DNA of 13,326 nt from GWA2-46-10 sp964361435 (GTDB lineage Bacteria; Patescibacteriota; Minisyncoccia; UBA6257; Colwellbacteraceae). The translations under genes and the position numbers were made by a program. The stretch spans positions 1 to 13,326 of the forward strand of contig CAYIAN010000011.1 of the NCBI GenBank assembly GCA_964361435.1, written 5' to 3'. This document shows, piece by piece, positions 6,230 through 12,973 of the stretch. Positions within the stretch are counted from its first letter, which is position 1, and each line of letters starts with the position of its first letter. The notes below the pieces were generated by a model. It made no database searches, had not been told where the DNA came from, and saw only the letters and a list, made by a program, of their open reading frames with translations.

Positions 6230-7128
6230 CTACTGTGTCTCTGGCCTATCAATTCTGACGGTGACACTGGCCTGATCGTAAATTCCTGTCTCGTTATAGC
6301 AGGCAAGATAAAATGTTCCCAGTCTTAACCCAGTCAGTTTTTTATTAACAGATCCGGATGGTTTGCGCTGTTTTTCGTTTGGGAAAAAATTACCCCTATC
6401 AGAGATAACACAATATTTAGAATTGGTGCTTAACCATTTAAACCTATAAATGTCACTCTCGGGCCTAACCGGATTCACAGTAAAGGAGTTTATTACGGCT
6501 TCAGGCCTATCAATTCTGACGGTGACAAAAGCTTCGTCGTAACTTCCTACTGAGTTGTAGCAACGTATCCTAAATTCACCGGTTATCAACCCAGTCAGTT
6601 TTTTATTGACAGACCCGGAGGGTTTACGTGTTTTTTCGTTTGGAAAATACAAACTTCCTCCCCCCTTACCATAATCAGAGATTTTGCAGTACTCAGCATT
6701 TTCACTAGACCATTTAAACTTATGAATGTCACTATCTTTTTCGATCGACCATGCCGCGAAAGAGTTTATCACAACCTCAGGCCTATCAATTCTGACGGTG
6801 ACAAAAGCCTCGTCGTAATTGCCCGCCTTGTCATAACAGTTAAGATGAAAAGTTCCGAGCTCCAATCCGGTCAGTTCTTTTTGGACCAAACCAGAGGATC
6901 TGAACTTTTTGTTCCCCGAGAAAAAGACCCCCTTATCCGATATCTTGCAATATTTCGAGTTGATACTAGACCAAGTAAAAACATAATCATCTGGACCCCT
7001 TTTCTAGGCGGCTCTGCGGTAAACGAAATTATTTCAGGTAGCGGAACCATACCGGCAAAAACAAATTGTAGCGGTAGTAGTGCCCCCAAAAGCCCCAAGA
7101 CTACAACCATAAATGAAATTTTCTTCAT
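6230..7128 (-). pseudogene. Secreted protein of three Ig-like repeats, reading frame broken near the start
   Basis: The start at 7128 gives MKKISFMVVVLGLLGALL, a clear signal peptide cleaved near VFAG, then the beginning of a repeat (PLPEIISFTAEPP). Downstream of AAAAGGGG (6996-7003, read on the minus strand) the repeat continues one frame away. Adding one base to this run joins EPPRKGG to PDDYVFTWSS and gives an uninterrupted protein of about 300 residues. As it stands, the first frame stops at 6871, and the second frame runs from just after a TAG at 7003-7005 to the stop at 6230. The repeats (86, 92 and 87 residues) share F-x-W-s-s/t-N, YC-x-IS, SG-x-V, LTGL-x-x-G and C-Y-N, then VTVRIDRP. 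The two cysteines per repeat and predicted strands suggest an Ig-like sandwich on the cell surface. The cause may be mutation, phase variation or a sequence error. Ligand unknown. Confidence 0.8.
6245..7038 (-). repeat. Three tandem Ig-like repeat units in the coding sequence
   Basis: Units lie at 7038-6782, 6781-6506 and 6505-6245. The DNA encoding VTVRIDRP is almost identical in all three: the 20 bases GGCCTATCAATTCTGACGGT start at 6243, 6504 and 6780 on the plus strand. Units 2 and 3 also share near-identical DNA for SGSVNKKLTGL. Such local DNA identity points to recent duplication or gene conversion and offers sites for repeat-number change. Confidence 0.85.
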
Positions 7129-7136
7129 GTTTTTAT

Positions 7137-7163
7137 ATTATAGCTAACCCACTTGGGAGTCAA
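7137..7163 (-). promoter_or_regulatory. Promoter of the Ig-repeat gene, leaderless type
   Basis: On the minus strand, TTGACT (7158-7163), a 15-base spacer and perfect TATAAT (7137-7142) precede the ATG at 7128 by eight bases. Shifting the -10 two bases to TAATAT gives a 17-base spacer and a six-base gap. Either choice starts transcription at or within about two bases of the start codon. There is no room for a Shine-Dalgarno sequence. Confidence 0.6.
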
Positions 7164-7172
7164 TTTTCCCAA
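7153..7172 (-). terminator. Weak hairpin after gatA, overlapping the next promoter
   Basis: TTGGGA and TCCCAA form a 6-base-pair stem with an 8-base loop, starting 10 bases after the gatA stop. No T-run follows, so termination would be weak. The right arm overlaps the -35 box of the Ig-repeat gene, so the structure may instead be incidental or regulatory. Confidence 0.25.
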
Positions 7173-7182
7173 TAATTCCACA

Positions 7183-8616
7183 TTACTGGCCTTCGTAAAA
7201 CATCCCCAACCCGAGGATATCTGCCTCCCTAAAGTGTTTTCCCGTTAGCTGAAACCCCACCGGTAATTTCTTCTCCCTTCCCTTCACCGGGATGTTAATA
7301 CAGGGAACGCCAGCCAAATTAGCTGGGATGGTAAAGATATCAGAAAGATACATTTGTAGAGGACTTTGGCTTTTTTCCCCGAATTTGAACGGTACAGTGG
7401 GGGTGGTAGGAGTCAAAAGCACGTCTACTCTTTTAAATACCTCATCAAAGTCTCTTTTAATCAAAGATCTTACCCTCTGGGCCTTGCCGTAATAGGCTTC
7501 ATAGTAACCGGCCGAGAGTACAAATGTTCCCAAGGTAATCCTCCTTTTGACCTCCGCCCCAAATCCCTCTCCCCTATTTTTGAGATAAAGTTCTTCCAGA
7601 TTTTGCGCTTCCGTTCTCGTTCCATATCTTATACCATCAAATCGGGCTAGGTTGGTACTCGCCTCCGCGGGCATCAATATGTAGTAAACAGATAAGGCGT
7701 ATTTGGTATTAGGCAAACTTACTCCCTCTACCGAAAAACCATTGCGCTTGAACCAATTTATGGTCTCTTGTAAAGACTCTTCTACATCACTATCCAGCCC
7801 ACCCTCAAAATATTCTTTTGGAATACCTATCTTCAACTTTTTTAAAGATTCGAAGTCTGGATTTAAAATCTCCTGTCCGTACTGAGCCTTTACGTTACTC
7901 GTAGAATCCAACTTGTCGTATCCGGCAATGGCTTTAAAAACTATAGCCGCATCTTCCGCCGTTTTTGCCATAGGGCCAATTTGATCCAACGAAGAAGCCA
8001 TAGCAATCAATCCATAACGAGAGATTACCCCATAGGTTGTCTTTAACCCGACGATGCCACAAAAACCAGCTGGCTGACGGATAGAGCCTCCCGTATCGGA
8101 ACCCAAAGCCGCACTCGCCATATTGGCTGCTACCGCTGCCGCAGAGCCACCGGAAGATCCCCCTGGGACACGCTCCAAATCTCTTGGGTTTTTAGTTAGC
8201 TTGAAGCCGGAATTCTCCGTGGAACTGCCCATCGCAAATTCATCCATATTGGTTTTGCCTATCATCACCGCACCGGACTCGCGCAACTTCTTGGAAACCG
8301 TCGCGTCATATGACGCTTTGTAATCTTTGAGGATTTTTGAGCCTGCCGTTGCTGGATATCCTTTATAGAGAATTACATCTTTGAGAGCTATGGGCGCCCC
8401 CGCTAGATCTCCGACTTTTCCTCCTGATGCAATTGTGCTATCAACCGCCTGCGCACTAGCAAGGACGTCTTCCTTGTTAACTGTGAGATATGCCCCTATA
8501 TCCCCCTCTTTCGCGTCTATTTCATCGAGGGTCGCCTTAGCTACATCAACGGCCTTAAACTCACCACTCTTGATGCCTTTGACAGTCGCCTTGAGAGTCA
8601 ACTCATTAAGCTTCAT
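7183..8616 (-). CDS. gatA: Aspartyl/glutamyl-tRNA amidotransferase subunit A
   Basis: GatA is the amidase subunit of GatCAB. It releases ammonia from glutamine, which GatB uses to convert misacylated Glu-tRNA(Gln) or Asp-tRNA(Asn) into Gln- or Asn-tRNA. The 477 residues carry the amidase signature: PIALKD with Lys79, GGSSGGSAA (152-160) with Ser154, and GSDTGGSIRQPA (172-183) with Ser178. This is the Ser-cisSer-Lys triad at the standard positions. IGKTNMDEFAMG (119-130), GLKTTYG and the C-terminal GFQLTGKHF segment complete the family pattern, and the length is normal. Its ATG lies inside gatC (11-base overlap), a typical gatCA arrangement with coupled translation. gatB is not in the window. 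The gene is the last of the long minus-strand run that starts with the pilin genes. Confidence 0.96.
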   Translation of the reverse strand: MKLNELTLKATVKGIKSGEFKAVDVAKATLDEIDAKEGDIGAYLTVNKEDVLASAQAVDSTIASGGKVGDLAGAPIALKDVILYKGYPATAGSKILKDYKASYDATVSKKLRESGAVMIGKTNMDEFAMGSSTENSGFKLTKNPRDLERVPGGSSGGSAAAVAANMASAALGSDTGGSIRQPAGFCGIVGLKTTYGVISRYGLIAMASSLDQIGPMAKTAEDAAIVFKAIAGYDKLDSTSNVKAQYGQEILNPDFESLKKLKIGIPKEYFEGGLDSDVEESLQETINWFKRNGFSVEGVSLPNTKYALSVYYILMPAEASTNLARFDGIRYGTRTEAQNLEELYLKNRGEGFGAEVKRRITLGTFVLSAGYYEAYYGKAQRVRSLIKRDFDEVFKRVDVLLTPTTPTVPFKFGEKSQSPLQMYLSDIFTIPANLAGVPCINIPVKGREKKLPVGFQLTGKHFREADILGLGMFYEGQ

Positions 8617-8884
8617 AATCTAAAATCTTTGGCACCTTGAGGTGCCCGTTACTCTCTTCCGGGAAGGCAGGTACAAAAACATCCTTTTCTCCAGGTATAT
8701 CTTCCCGGAATACATTCCTCAGTTCAGTACCCCCTGTCATGGGTTCCACCCCTTCGGTTTTTACCCTAGTGAGCTCTTCAACGTAGCCCAAGATTTCTTC
8801 TAGATCTTTTTGATATTTTGTTTCTTCCTCGTCCGTTAATCGGATACGAGCGAGGTTAGCATATTTACGTACATCAAATTCCAT
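8606..8884 (-). CDS. gatC: Aspartyl/glutamyl-tRNA amidotransferase subunit C
   Basis: The small GatCAB subunit wraps around GatA and stabilises its contact with GatB. The 92 residues show the family pattern: an N-terminal helical start with VRKYANLARIRLTDEE (5-20), a helix LEEILGYVEELTRVKTEGV, the EPM segment (47-49), then LRNVFREDIPGE (55-66) and a C-terminal tail ending KVPKILDYEA. The length is normal (about 95). It begins six bases after the ligA stop and its end overlaps gatA by 11 bases. No Shine-Dalgarno sequence is seen before the ATG at 8884, so translation may be coupled to ligA. Confidence 0.92.
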   Translation of the reverse strand: MEFDVRKYANLARIRLTDEEETKYQKDLEEILGYVEELTRVKTEGVEPMTGGTELRNVFREDIPGEKDVFVPAFPEESNGHLKVPKILDYEA

Positions 8885-8890
8885 AGATTT

Positions 8891-10915
8891 CTATGATAGC
8901 ATATCCAAAAATTCCTTTTCCGTAAGCACCCGTACTCCTAATTCTCTGGCTTTTCCTAACTTTGAACCAGGGTCTCCGCCTGCGACCAAAAAGCTAGTTT
9001 TACTACTAATAGATCCAGAGGGACTCCCACCAAGGGCTCTAATACGAGAATGTGCTGTCTCTCTGCTCATGGATTCAAGAGAACCTGTCACTACAAACGA
9101 TTTGCCAGAAAGTCGTCCTCCACTGGGGCGATCCGATTTGATAATCATAACTTCCACCTCATCCAATCTGCGAAGAATCTCTTTATTTCTAAGACTGTTA
9201 AACCAATCTCTGATACTTTTGGCTACCTTGGGGCCTATGTCTTGAAACATCATCAGTTCGTTTTCTGAGATGTTGCCAATGGTTTTCAAAAGATCGGTAG
9301 GCTTACTCACCTTACCCGCTATTTCTCTTGCAAGAATATGGGCAGTTTCTTCTCCGATATGCAAAATGCCTAGAGAATATATGAACCGTGCCAGATCTAT
9401 CCTCTTGCGCCCCCCTATTTCCTGCAGAAGTTTTTTAGCGGATCTTTCGCCAAAACCCTCCAGCACAGCGATCTCTTCTTCTCCCAACTTGAATATGTCA
9501 GCGAAATCCAAAATGAATCCTTCGTCTATGAAGCGGGATATAATCTTTGGACCCATTCCTCTAATATCAAAGGCCTGTCTCGACACAAAATGGCTCAAAG
9601 TTTCCCGGAGACGCGCTCCACAATCTCTATTGGAACATCTCCAAACGGCTCCTTCGGCTATCACCGGCGATCCATCAATGGGACATTTTGTAGGAACGTT
9701 AAAGGCTCTCTCTTTGCCTGAACGTAGCTTCGGCAAAACCTTAACTATCTGAGGAATTACATCCCCTGCGCGAGAAACAATTACTGTATCCCCTATCTTT
9801 ACGCCCAAGCGCTCAATCTGATCAAAGTTATGCAAAGTTGCGTGTTGTACCGTAACGCCCCCTACCTCTACTGGCTCCAGCACTGCAACCGGCGTCAGAA
9901 CCCCTGTTCTCCCCACTCGTATTTTAATATCTTGCAAAACAGTGGTGGCCTCTTCTGGAGAAAACTTGTATGCCACTGCTCCCCTGGGCGCCTTTCCCAC
10001 GGTGCCAAGTTCCGTGAATAACCCCCTGTTGTTTGCCACCACTACTACTCCATCTATCTGATACGGCAATCTCTCTCTTCCCTTTTCCCACTTATCTCTG
10101 TATTCGAATATTCCCTCCAGAGAATAGACTAGCTTGTGGTGCTTGTTGTCGGTTTTAAATCCAAGCTTATGAAGCAAATCGTGTTCATCCGCATGCGTTT
10201 TCTGTCCCAGGTCGCTCATGAGAGCATACGCTATTGCATCCAATCTTCTTGAGGCAGCTATTTTGGGATCGAGTTGTCTAATGCTTCCGGCAGCAGTATT
10301 GCGGGGATTTGCATATATCTTATCCCCCCCTTTGCCCTGGCGAGCGTTAATACGTTCAAACTCTTCTTTGGTCATAAAAATCTCTCCCCTTACAATTAAA
10401 TCCTCGGGCACCGCTATTTTTGATACGTCGTTAAGATTCAACGGGATGGCCTCCACGGTTTTTACATTGGAGGTAACATCTTCTCCCGCCAGTCCGTTTC
10501 CCCTGGTTGAAGCGAGAACCAGAATCCCCTTGTGATAGATGAGCTCTATGGCAAACCCGTCTATCTTGGGTTCTACATACGCCTCTATCTCAATCTTCCT
10601 GTTCAAATAGTTTTCCAATCTTTCCCACCAAGCCCGTAGTTCATCTTCGGAAAAAACATCATTGAAAGAGAGCATCTGGATCTCGTGGCGCACTCTTTTG
10701 AACTGCTTGGCTGGTTCTCCCCCCACTCTTTGAGTTGGAGAGTCCGGAGTAACTAGATCTGGGTATTGTTTCTCCAGTCTGACTAATTCATTCTTTAGTG
10801 AATCCAGCGCCTGATCCGAAATTAGAGATTGATCTTCAACGTGATAAGCGTGACGATAGTGATTGATCTCTTGTTTGAGTTTTCTTATACGCCCCTTTGC
10901 TTGTGCTCTATCCAC
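8891..10915 (-). CDS. ligA: NAD+-dependent DNA ligase, with substituted motif lysine and zinc ligand
   Basis: LigA seals nicks during replication and repair, using NAD+ for self-adenylation. The 674 residues show a normal layout: Ia domain (about 1-70), nucleotidyltransferase with KIDG (Lys117, AMP attachment), TRGNG (138-142), VRGEIF with Glu178, NPRNTAAGSIRQLD (203-216), DGVVVV (288-293), AYKF with Lys317, OB fold with RVGRTG (333-338), zinc finger (411-432), helix-hairpin-helix region (about 445-580) and a BRCT domain (about 598-674). Two positions depart from the usual pattern. The DGVVIK lysine (E. coli Lys290) is Val293, and the zinc finger reads CPID rather than CPxC, so Asp414 replaces one of four cysteines (Cys411, Cys427 and Cys432 remain). 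The start is GTG, five bases after the upstream pilin stop. It appears co-transcribed with the pilin genes and gatCA. Confidence 0.95.
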   Translation of the reverse strand: MDRAQAKGRIRKLKQEINHYRHAYHVEDQSLISDQALDSLKNELVRLEKQYPDLVTPDSPTQRVGGEPAKQFKRVRHEIQMLSFNDVFSEDELRAWWERLENYLNRKIEIEAYVEPKIDGFAIELIYHKGILVLASTRGNGLAGEDVTSNVKTVEAIPLNLNDVSKIAVPEDLIVRGEIFMTKEEFERINARQGKGGDKIYANPRNTAAGSIRQLDPKIAASRRLDAIAYALMSDLGQKTHADEHDLLHKLGFKTDNKHHKLVYSLEGIFEYRDKWEKGRERLPYQIDGVVVVANNRGLFTELGTVGKAPRGAVAYKFSPEEATTVLQDIKIRVGRTGVLTPVAVLEPVEVGGVTVQHATLHNFDQIERLGVKIGDTVIVSRAGDVIPQIVKVLPKLRSGKERAFNVPTKCPIDGSPVIAEGAVWRCSNRDCGARLRETLSHFVSRQAFDIRGMGPKIISRFIDEGFILDFADIFKLGEEEIAVLEGFGERSAKKLLQEIGGRKRIDLARFIYSLGILHIGEETAHILAREIAGKVSKPTDLLKTIGNISENELMMFQDIGPKVAKSIRDWFNSLRNKEILRRLDEVEVMIIKSDRPSGGRLSGKSFVVTGSLESMSRETAHSRIRALGGSPSGSISSKTSFLVAGGDPGSKLGKARELGVRVLTEKEFLDMLS

Positions 10916-10920
10916 GGCCG

Positions 10921-11355
10921 TTATTCTATAAATTGATCGCCAAAGTTTTCTATCCCCTCAAAGTAGAGAATGAAAGCACGCGTAGACCTGCCCGAACGTC
11001 CCCCCGATTGGGCAATGACGCATTCGCCATCGATATTCCTCTGGAAAGCCACCATATATTCTATGCTCCTACCTTCACCTGCCCCTATGACAAATTGATC
11101 TTCGTTATTGCTATTAGAAGATATTTCAACACAGGGAAATTCTAGACTTTTGTATATTTTATATTTCTCATATAGGGCTTTTTCTATTCCAGCATCTGCT
11201 GCAAAAACGGCCTGCGCAGAAGCCTCGGCATCAGCCGTTTGACGCAGTTGGAACGAAACCAGAAGACCGGCAATGGTAGCTGCACCCAACACAGCGCTCG
11301 ATATGAGTAAAACGCTCAATAACATCAGTTGTCCTTTTTCTGTGGTTCTAGCCAT
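10921..11355 (-). CDS. PilX/GspK-like minor pseudopilin without Glu5
   Basis: Predicted minor pilus subunit, 144 residues. After a short basic leader (MARTTEKG) a hydrophobic helix begins QLMLLSVLLISSAVLGA (9-25), the shape of a type III leader cleaved after Gly8 by prepilin peptidase. The residue at +5 of the mature protein is Leu13, not the usual glutamate. Together with the AVFAADAGIEKALYEK segment (44-59), this resembles PilX and GspK proteins, which sit near the pilus tip. Two cysteines (Cys74 and one near residue 112) could form a disulfide in the globular part. It overlaps the PilW-like gene by 8 bases and ends five bases before ligA. The exact subfamily is uncertain. Confidence 0.75.
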   Translation of the reverse strand: MARTTEKGQLMLLSVLLISSAVLGAATIAGLLVSFQLRQTADAEASAQAVFAADAGIEKALYEKYKIYKSLEFPCVEISSNSNNEDQFVIGAGEGRSIEYMVAFQRNIDGECVIAQSGGRSGRSTRAFILYFEGIENFGDQFIE

Positions 11356-11887
11356 TTTTATCGATTATTCTGGAACTTACGCTTGTCTGCAGGGTAATAC
11401 TAGCTTCCTTTTCATCCCTCTTGCTGTCTATTGAAACCTCTGCGGCTACGGTGATTAGGGGCACACGGCCATTTTTCAAGACAAACCTCAATCCATCTAT
11501 TTCAACGTTTGAAGATGTTACGGGCTTAAAATCATCTTCTGTGCCACAAATTTCCTCCGAGCATCTTCCAATGGCATGAGGGCCCGATCCATTTTCTCCT
11601 AAACTAACGAGGGCGTACGCAACGTAGTTTCCATATCCATCGCGAAAACCAATACGATCTGAACTGGGATTTTCAAAATCAAATCCCGTACGCATCTCTC
11701 GGGCTATTTGTTCAAGAGTTATAGTAACGTTGTTCATGCTCTCGCTGATATTCGTGATGGTTCTTTGGCTTCTAAGGGTTTGTAAAAAAACACCGCTAGA
11801 AAGCCCCACTACCAACAAGAAAACGGTCATGGCCACCAATAATTCCATCAATGTAAATCCTTGATTGTTTTTAAATGGTTGTCTCAT
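11348..11887 (-). CDS. PilW-like type IV minor pilin
   Basis: The 179-residue prepilin has the leader MRQPFKNNQG, cleaved after Gly10, then FTLMELLVAMTVFLLVVG with glutamate at mature position 5 (Glu15). The helix runs into LEQIAREMRTG (53-63), a PilW/GspJ hallmark segment, followed by a beta-rich globular domain with two cysteines in RCSEEICG. The protein would sit in the inner membrane before processing and join a minor-pilin complex. It is the one gene in the window with a strong Shine-Dalgarno sequence. It overlaps the PilV-like gene by four bases (ATGA) and the PilX-like gene by eight. The order PilV, PilW, PilX matches known minor-pilin operons. Confidence 0.83.
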   Translation of the reverse strand: MRQPFKNNQGFTLMELLVAMTVFLLVVGLSSGVFLQTLRSQRTITNISESMNNVTITLEQIAREMRTGFDFENPSSDRIGFRDGYGNYVAYALVSLGENGSGPHAIGRCSEEICGTEDDFKPVTSSNVEIDGLRFVLKNGRVPLITVAAEVSIDSKRDEKEASITLQTSVSSRIIDKNG

Positions 11888-12396
11888 GGTTTCCTCCAGT
11901 TATAAAAATGATCCTCAACGGTGACGTCAGAATTTAATCCCCCTCTTGCCGTCCAGTTAACCGTAGACTTGACTGCCACCATATTCCCATCTGCCTTAAT
12001 CGCTACCTCCAAAACGCGTTTGAATTTACTCTTTGTATTACCCACGGGGTTACACTCATAAAACCCTTGACCGGTGAAATACAATTCGTCGGTAGTACAA
12101 TCTCCCAACCCTTCGCTTCTATAATCTACATAATATTCTTCTCCATCGAAGAAACCCGCGTTCCAAGAGGCGCCGACTGCCAGAAAGTTCTTGTCCAGTA
12201 TGTTCTTCGCTATTTCAATTCCTTCCGAGGCAAGATTTACAGCCACGAACTGATCCGCGGCCACCCTGCTCAACCCCAAAGAACGAGAAAGAACTCCGAA
12301 TATCCCTAAAAGCCCTACGAGCATCAAGCTCACGGCTACCATAGCTTCAATAAGCAGCTGTCCTTGTTGTTTTTTAATCCAATTCAATTTGGCCAT
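11884..12396 (-). CDS. PilV-like type IV minor pilin
   Basis: The 170-residue prepilin has the leader MAKLNWIKKQQG, cleaved after Gly12. The mature end QLLIEAMVAVSLMLVGLLG keeps glutamate at position 5 (Glu17) but has Gln in place of the usual Phe at position 1. The following ASEGIEIAKNILDKNF segment (56-71) is typical of PilV/GspI proteins. The rest is a beta-rich globular part with two cysteines. It lies between the GspH/FimT-like gene (23-base overlap) and the PilW-like gene (four-base overlap), in the order expected for a minor-pilin operon. No Shine-Dalgarno sequence precedes the ATG at 12396, so translation is probably coupled. Confidence 0.82.
   Translation of the reverse strand: MAKLNWIKKQQGQLLIEAMVAVSLMLVGLLGIFGVLSRSLGLSRVAADQFVAVNLASEGIEIAKNILDKNFLAVGASWNAGFFDGEEYYVDYRSEGLGDCTTDELYFTGQGFYECNPVGNTKSKFKRVLEVAIKADGNMVAVKSTVNWTARGGLNSDVTVEDHFYNWRKP
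11893..11897 (-). promoter_or_regulatory. Strong Shine-Dalgarno site of the PilW-like gene
   Basis: GGAGG lies five bases before the ATG at 11887 and inside the end of the PilV-like gene. It stands out because I see no comparable site before the other starts in the window. It shows that ribosomes of this organism can use anti-Shine-Dalgarno pairing, and confirms the start codon. Confidence 0.7.
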
Positions 12397-12973
12397 TTTC
12401 GTTAACAGTTACGCTTAGCTCAAAATTTTCATTGTCATCCGCTGCAATTTTCACGGTCAGATTATTATTGTTTCCGCTAAACTTAACCCTAGGTTCTGGA
12501 GGTACAAATATAACGTAATCGGATCCGCTTCCGGTCAATACTATGCCTTTATTGGATAGCTGCAACTGATTCAATTCTCCGCTTAAATACTTCATTTCAT
12601 ATAAAGGATAGTCTTCTAGAAAAGTATCATCACCTAGATTATCGGGGCCAGAACACGGCTCGTCGTTTATGCTTTGGAATATAGATACCCTTTGGGGTTC
12701 GCCGAAATCAATCTTCACACCGTATGCGCAAACAAACTCATCCTCTTCCTCTAAATTAAAAAAACTTTGGATGCTCAAAAATTTTGCCCTAGCAAAAACA
12801 CTAGCCAGTTTGGCTTGGGTGGTCGCCAAAAGAACTTGCCTATTATTCCGCTGGCTATACCCCAACATCATCGAGGAAAGAATAGCTATGATGCCTACAA
12901 CCACAACTATTTCAATAAGGGTAAAACCCTTTCTATTATGCCTAAAAAAGTCCGAAAATTTTGAAATAGGCAT
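12374..12973 (-). CDS. GspH/FimT-like type IV prepilin
   Basis: The 199-residue prepilin has the leader MPISKFSDFFRHNRKG, cleaved after Gly16, then the canonical FTLIEIVVVVGIIAILSSM with glutamate at mature position 5 (Glu21). The next helix (TTQAKLASVFARAKFLSIQS) and a long beta-rich domain fit the GspH/FimT pseudopilins, which start the minor-pilin complex. Two cysteines are present (VCAYG and PCSG). It begins inside the prepilin peptidase gene (32-base overlap) and no later in-frame ATG precedes the cleavage motif, so the overlap is real. It overlaps the PilV-like gene by 23 bases. A pseudopilin of a related competence or secretion system is the alternative. Confidence 0.83.
   Translation of the reverse strand: MPISKFSDFFRHNRKGFTLIEIVVVVGIIAILSSMMLGYSQRNNRQVLLATTQAKLASVFARAKFLSIQSFFNLEEEDEFVCAYGVKIDFGEPQRVSIFQSINDEPCSGPDNLGDDTFLEDYPLYEMKYLSGELNQLQLSNKGIVLTGSGSDYVIFVPPEPRVKFSGNNNNLTVKIAADDNENFELSVTVNENGQIELD

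Noticed and set aside
6990..7010. Programmed -1 frameshifting at AAAAGGGG in the Ig-repeat gene
   Set aside because: The A-AAA-GGG heptamer allows re-pairing of the AAA codon but not clean re-pairing of GGG, and I see no clear downstream stem-loop or pseudoknot. A one-base loss is simpler.
6722..7147. Plus-strand frame of 141 codons opposite the Ig-repeat gene
   Set aside because: It is a shadow of the repeat region; the minus strand has the signal peptide, promoter and repeated domains.
9270..9752. Plus-strand reading frame of 160 codons inside ligA
   Set aside because: It is antisense to conserved ligase domains, and its translation looks like complement of coding sequence rather than a protein.
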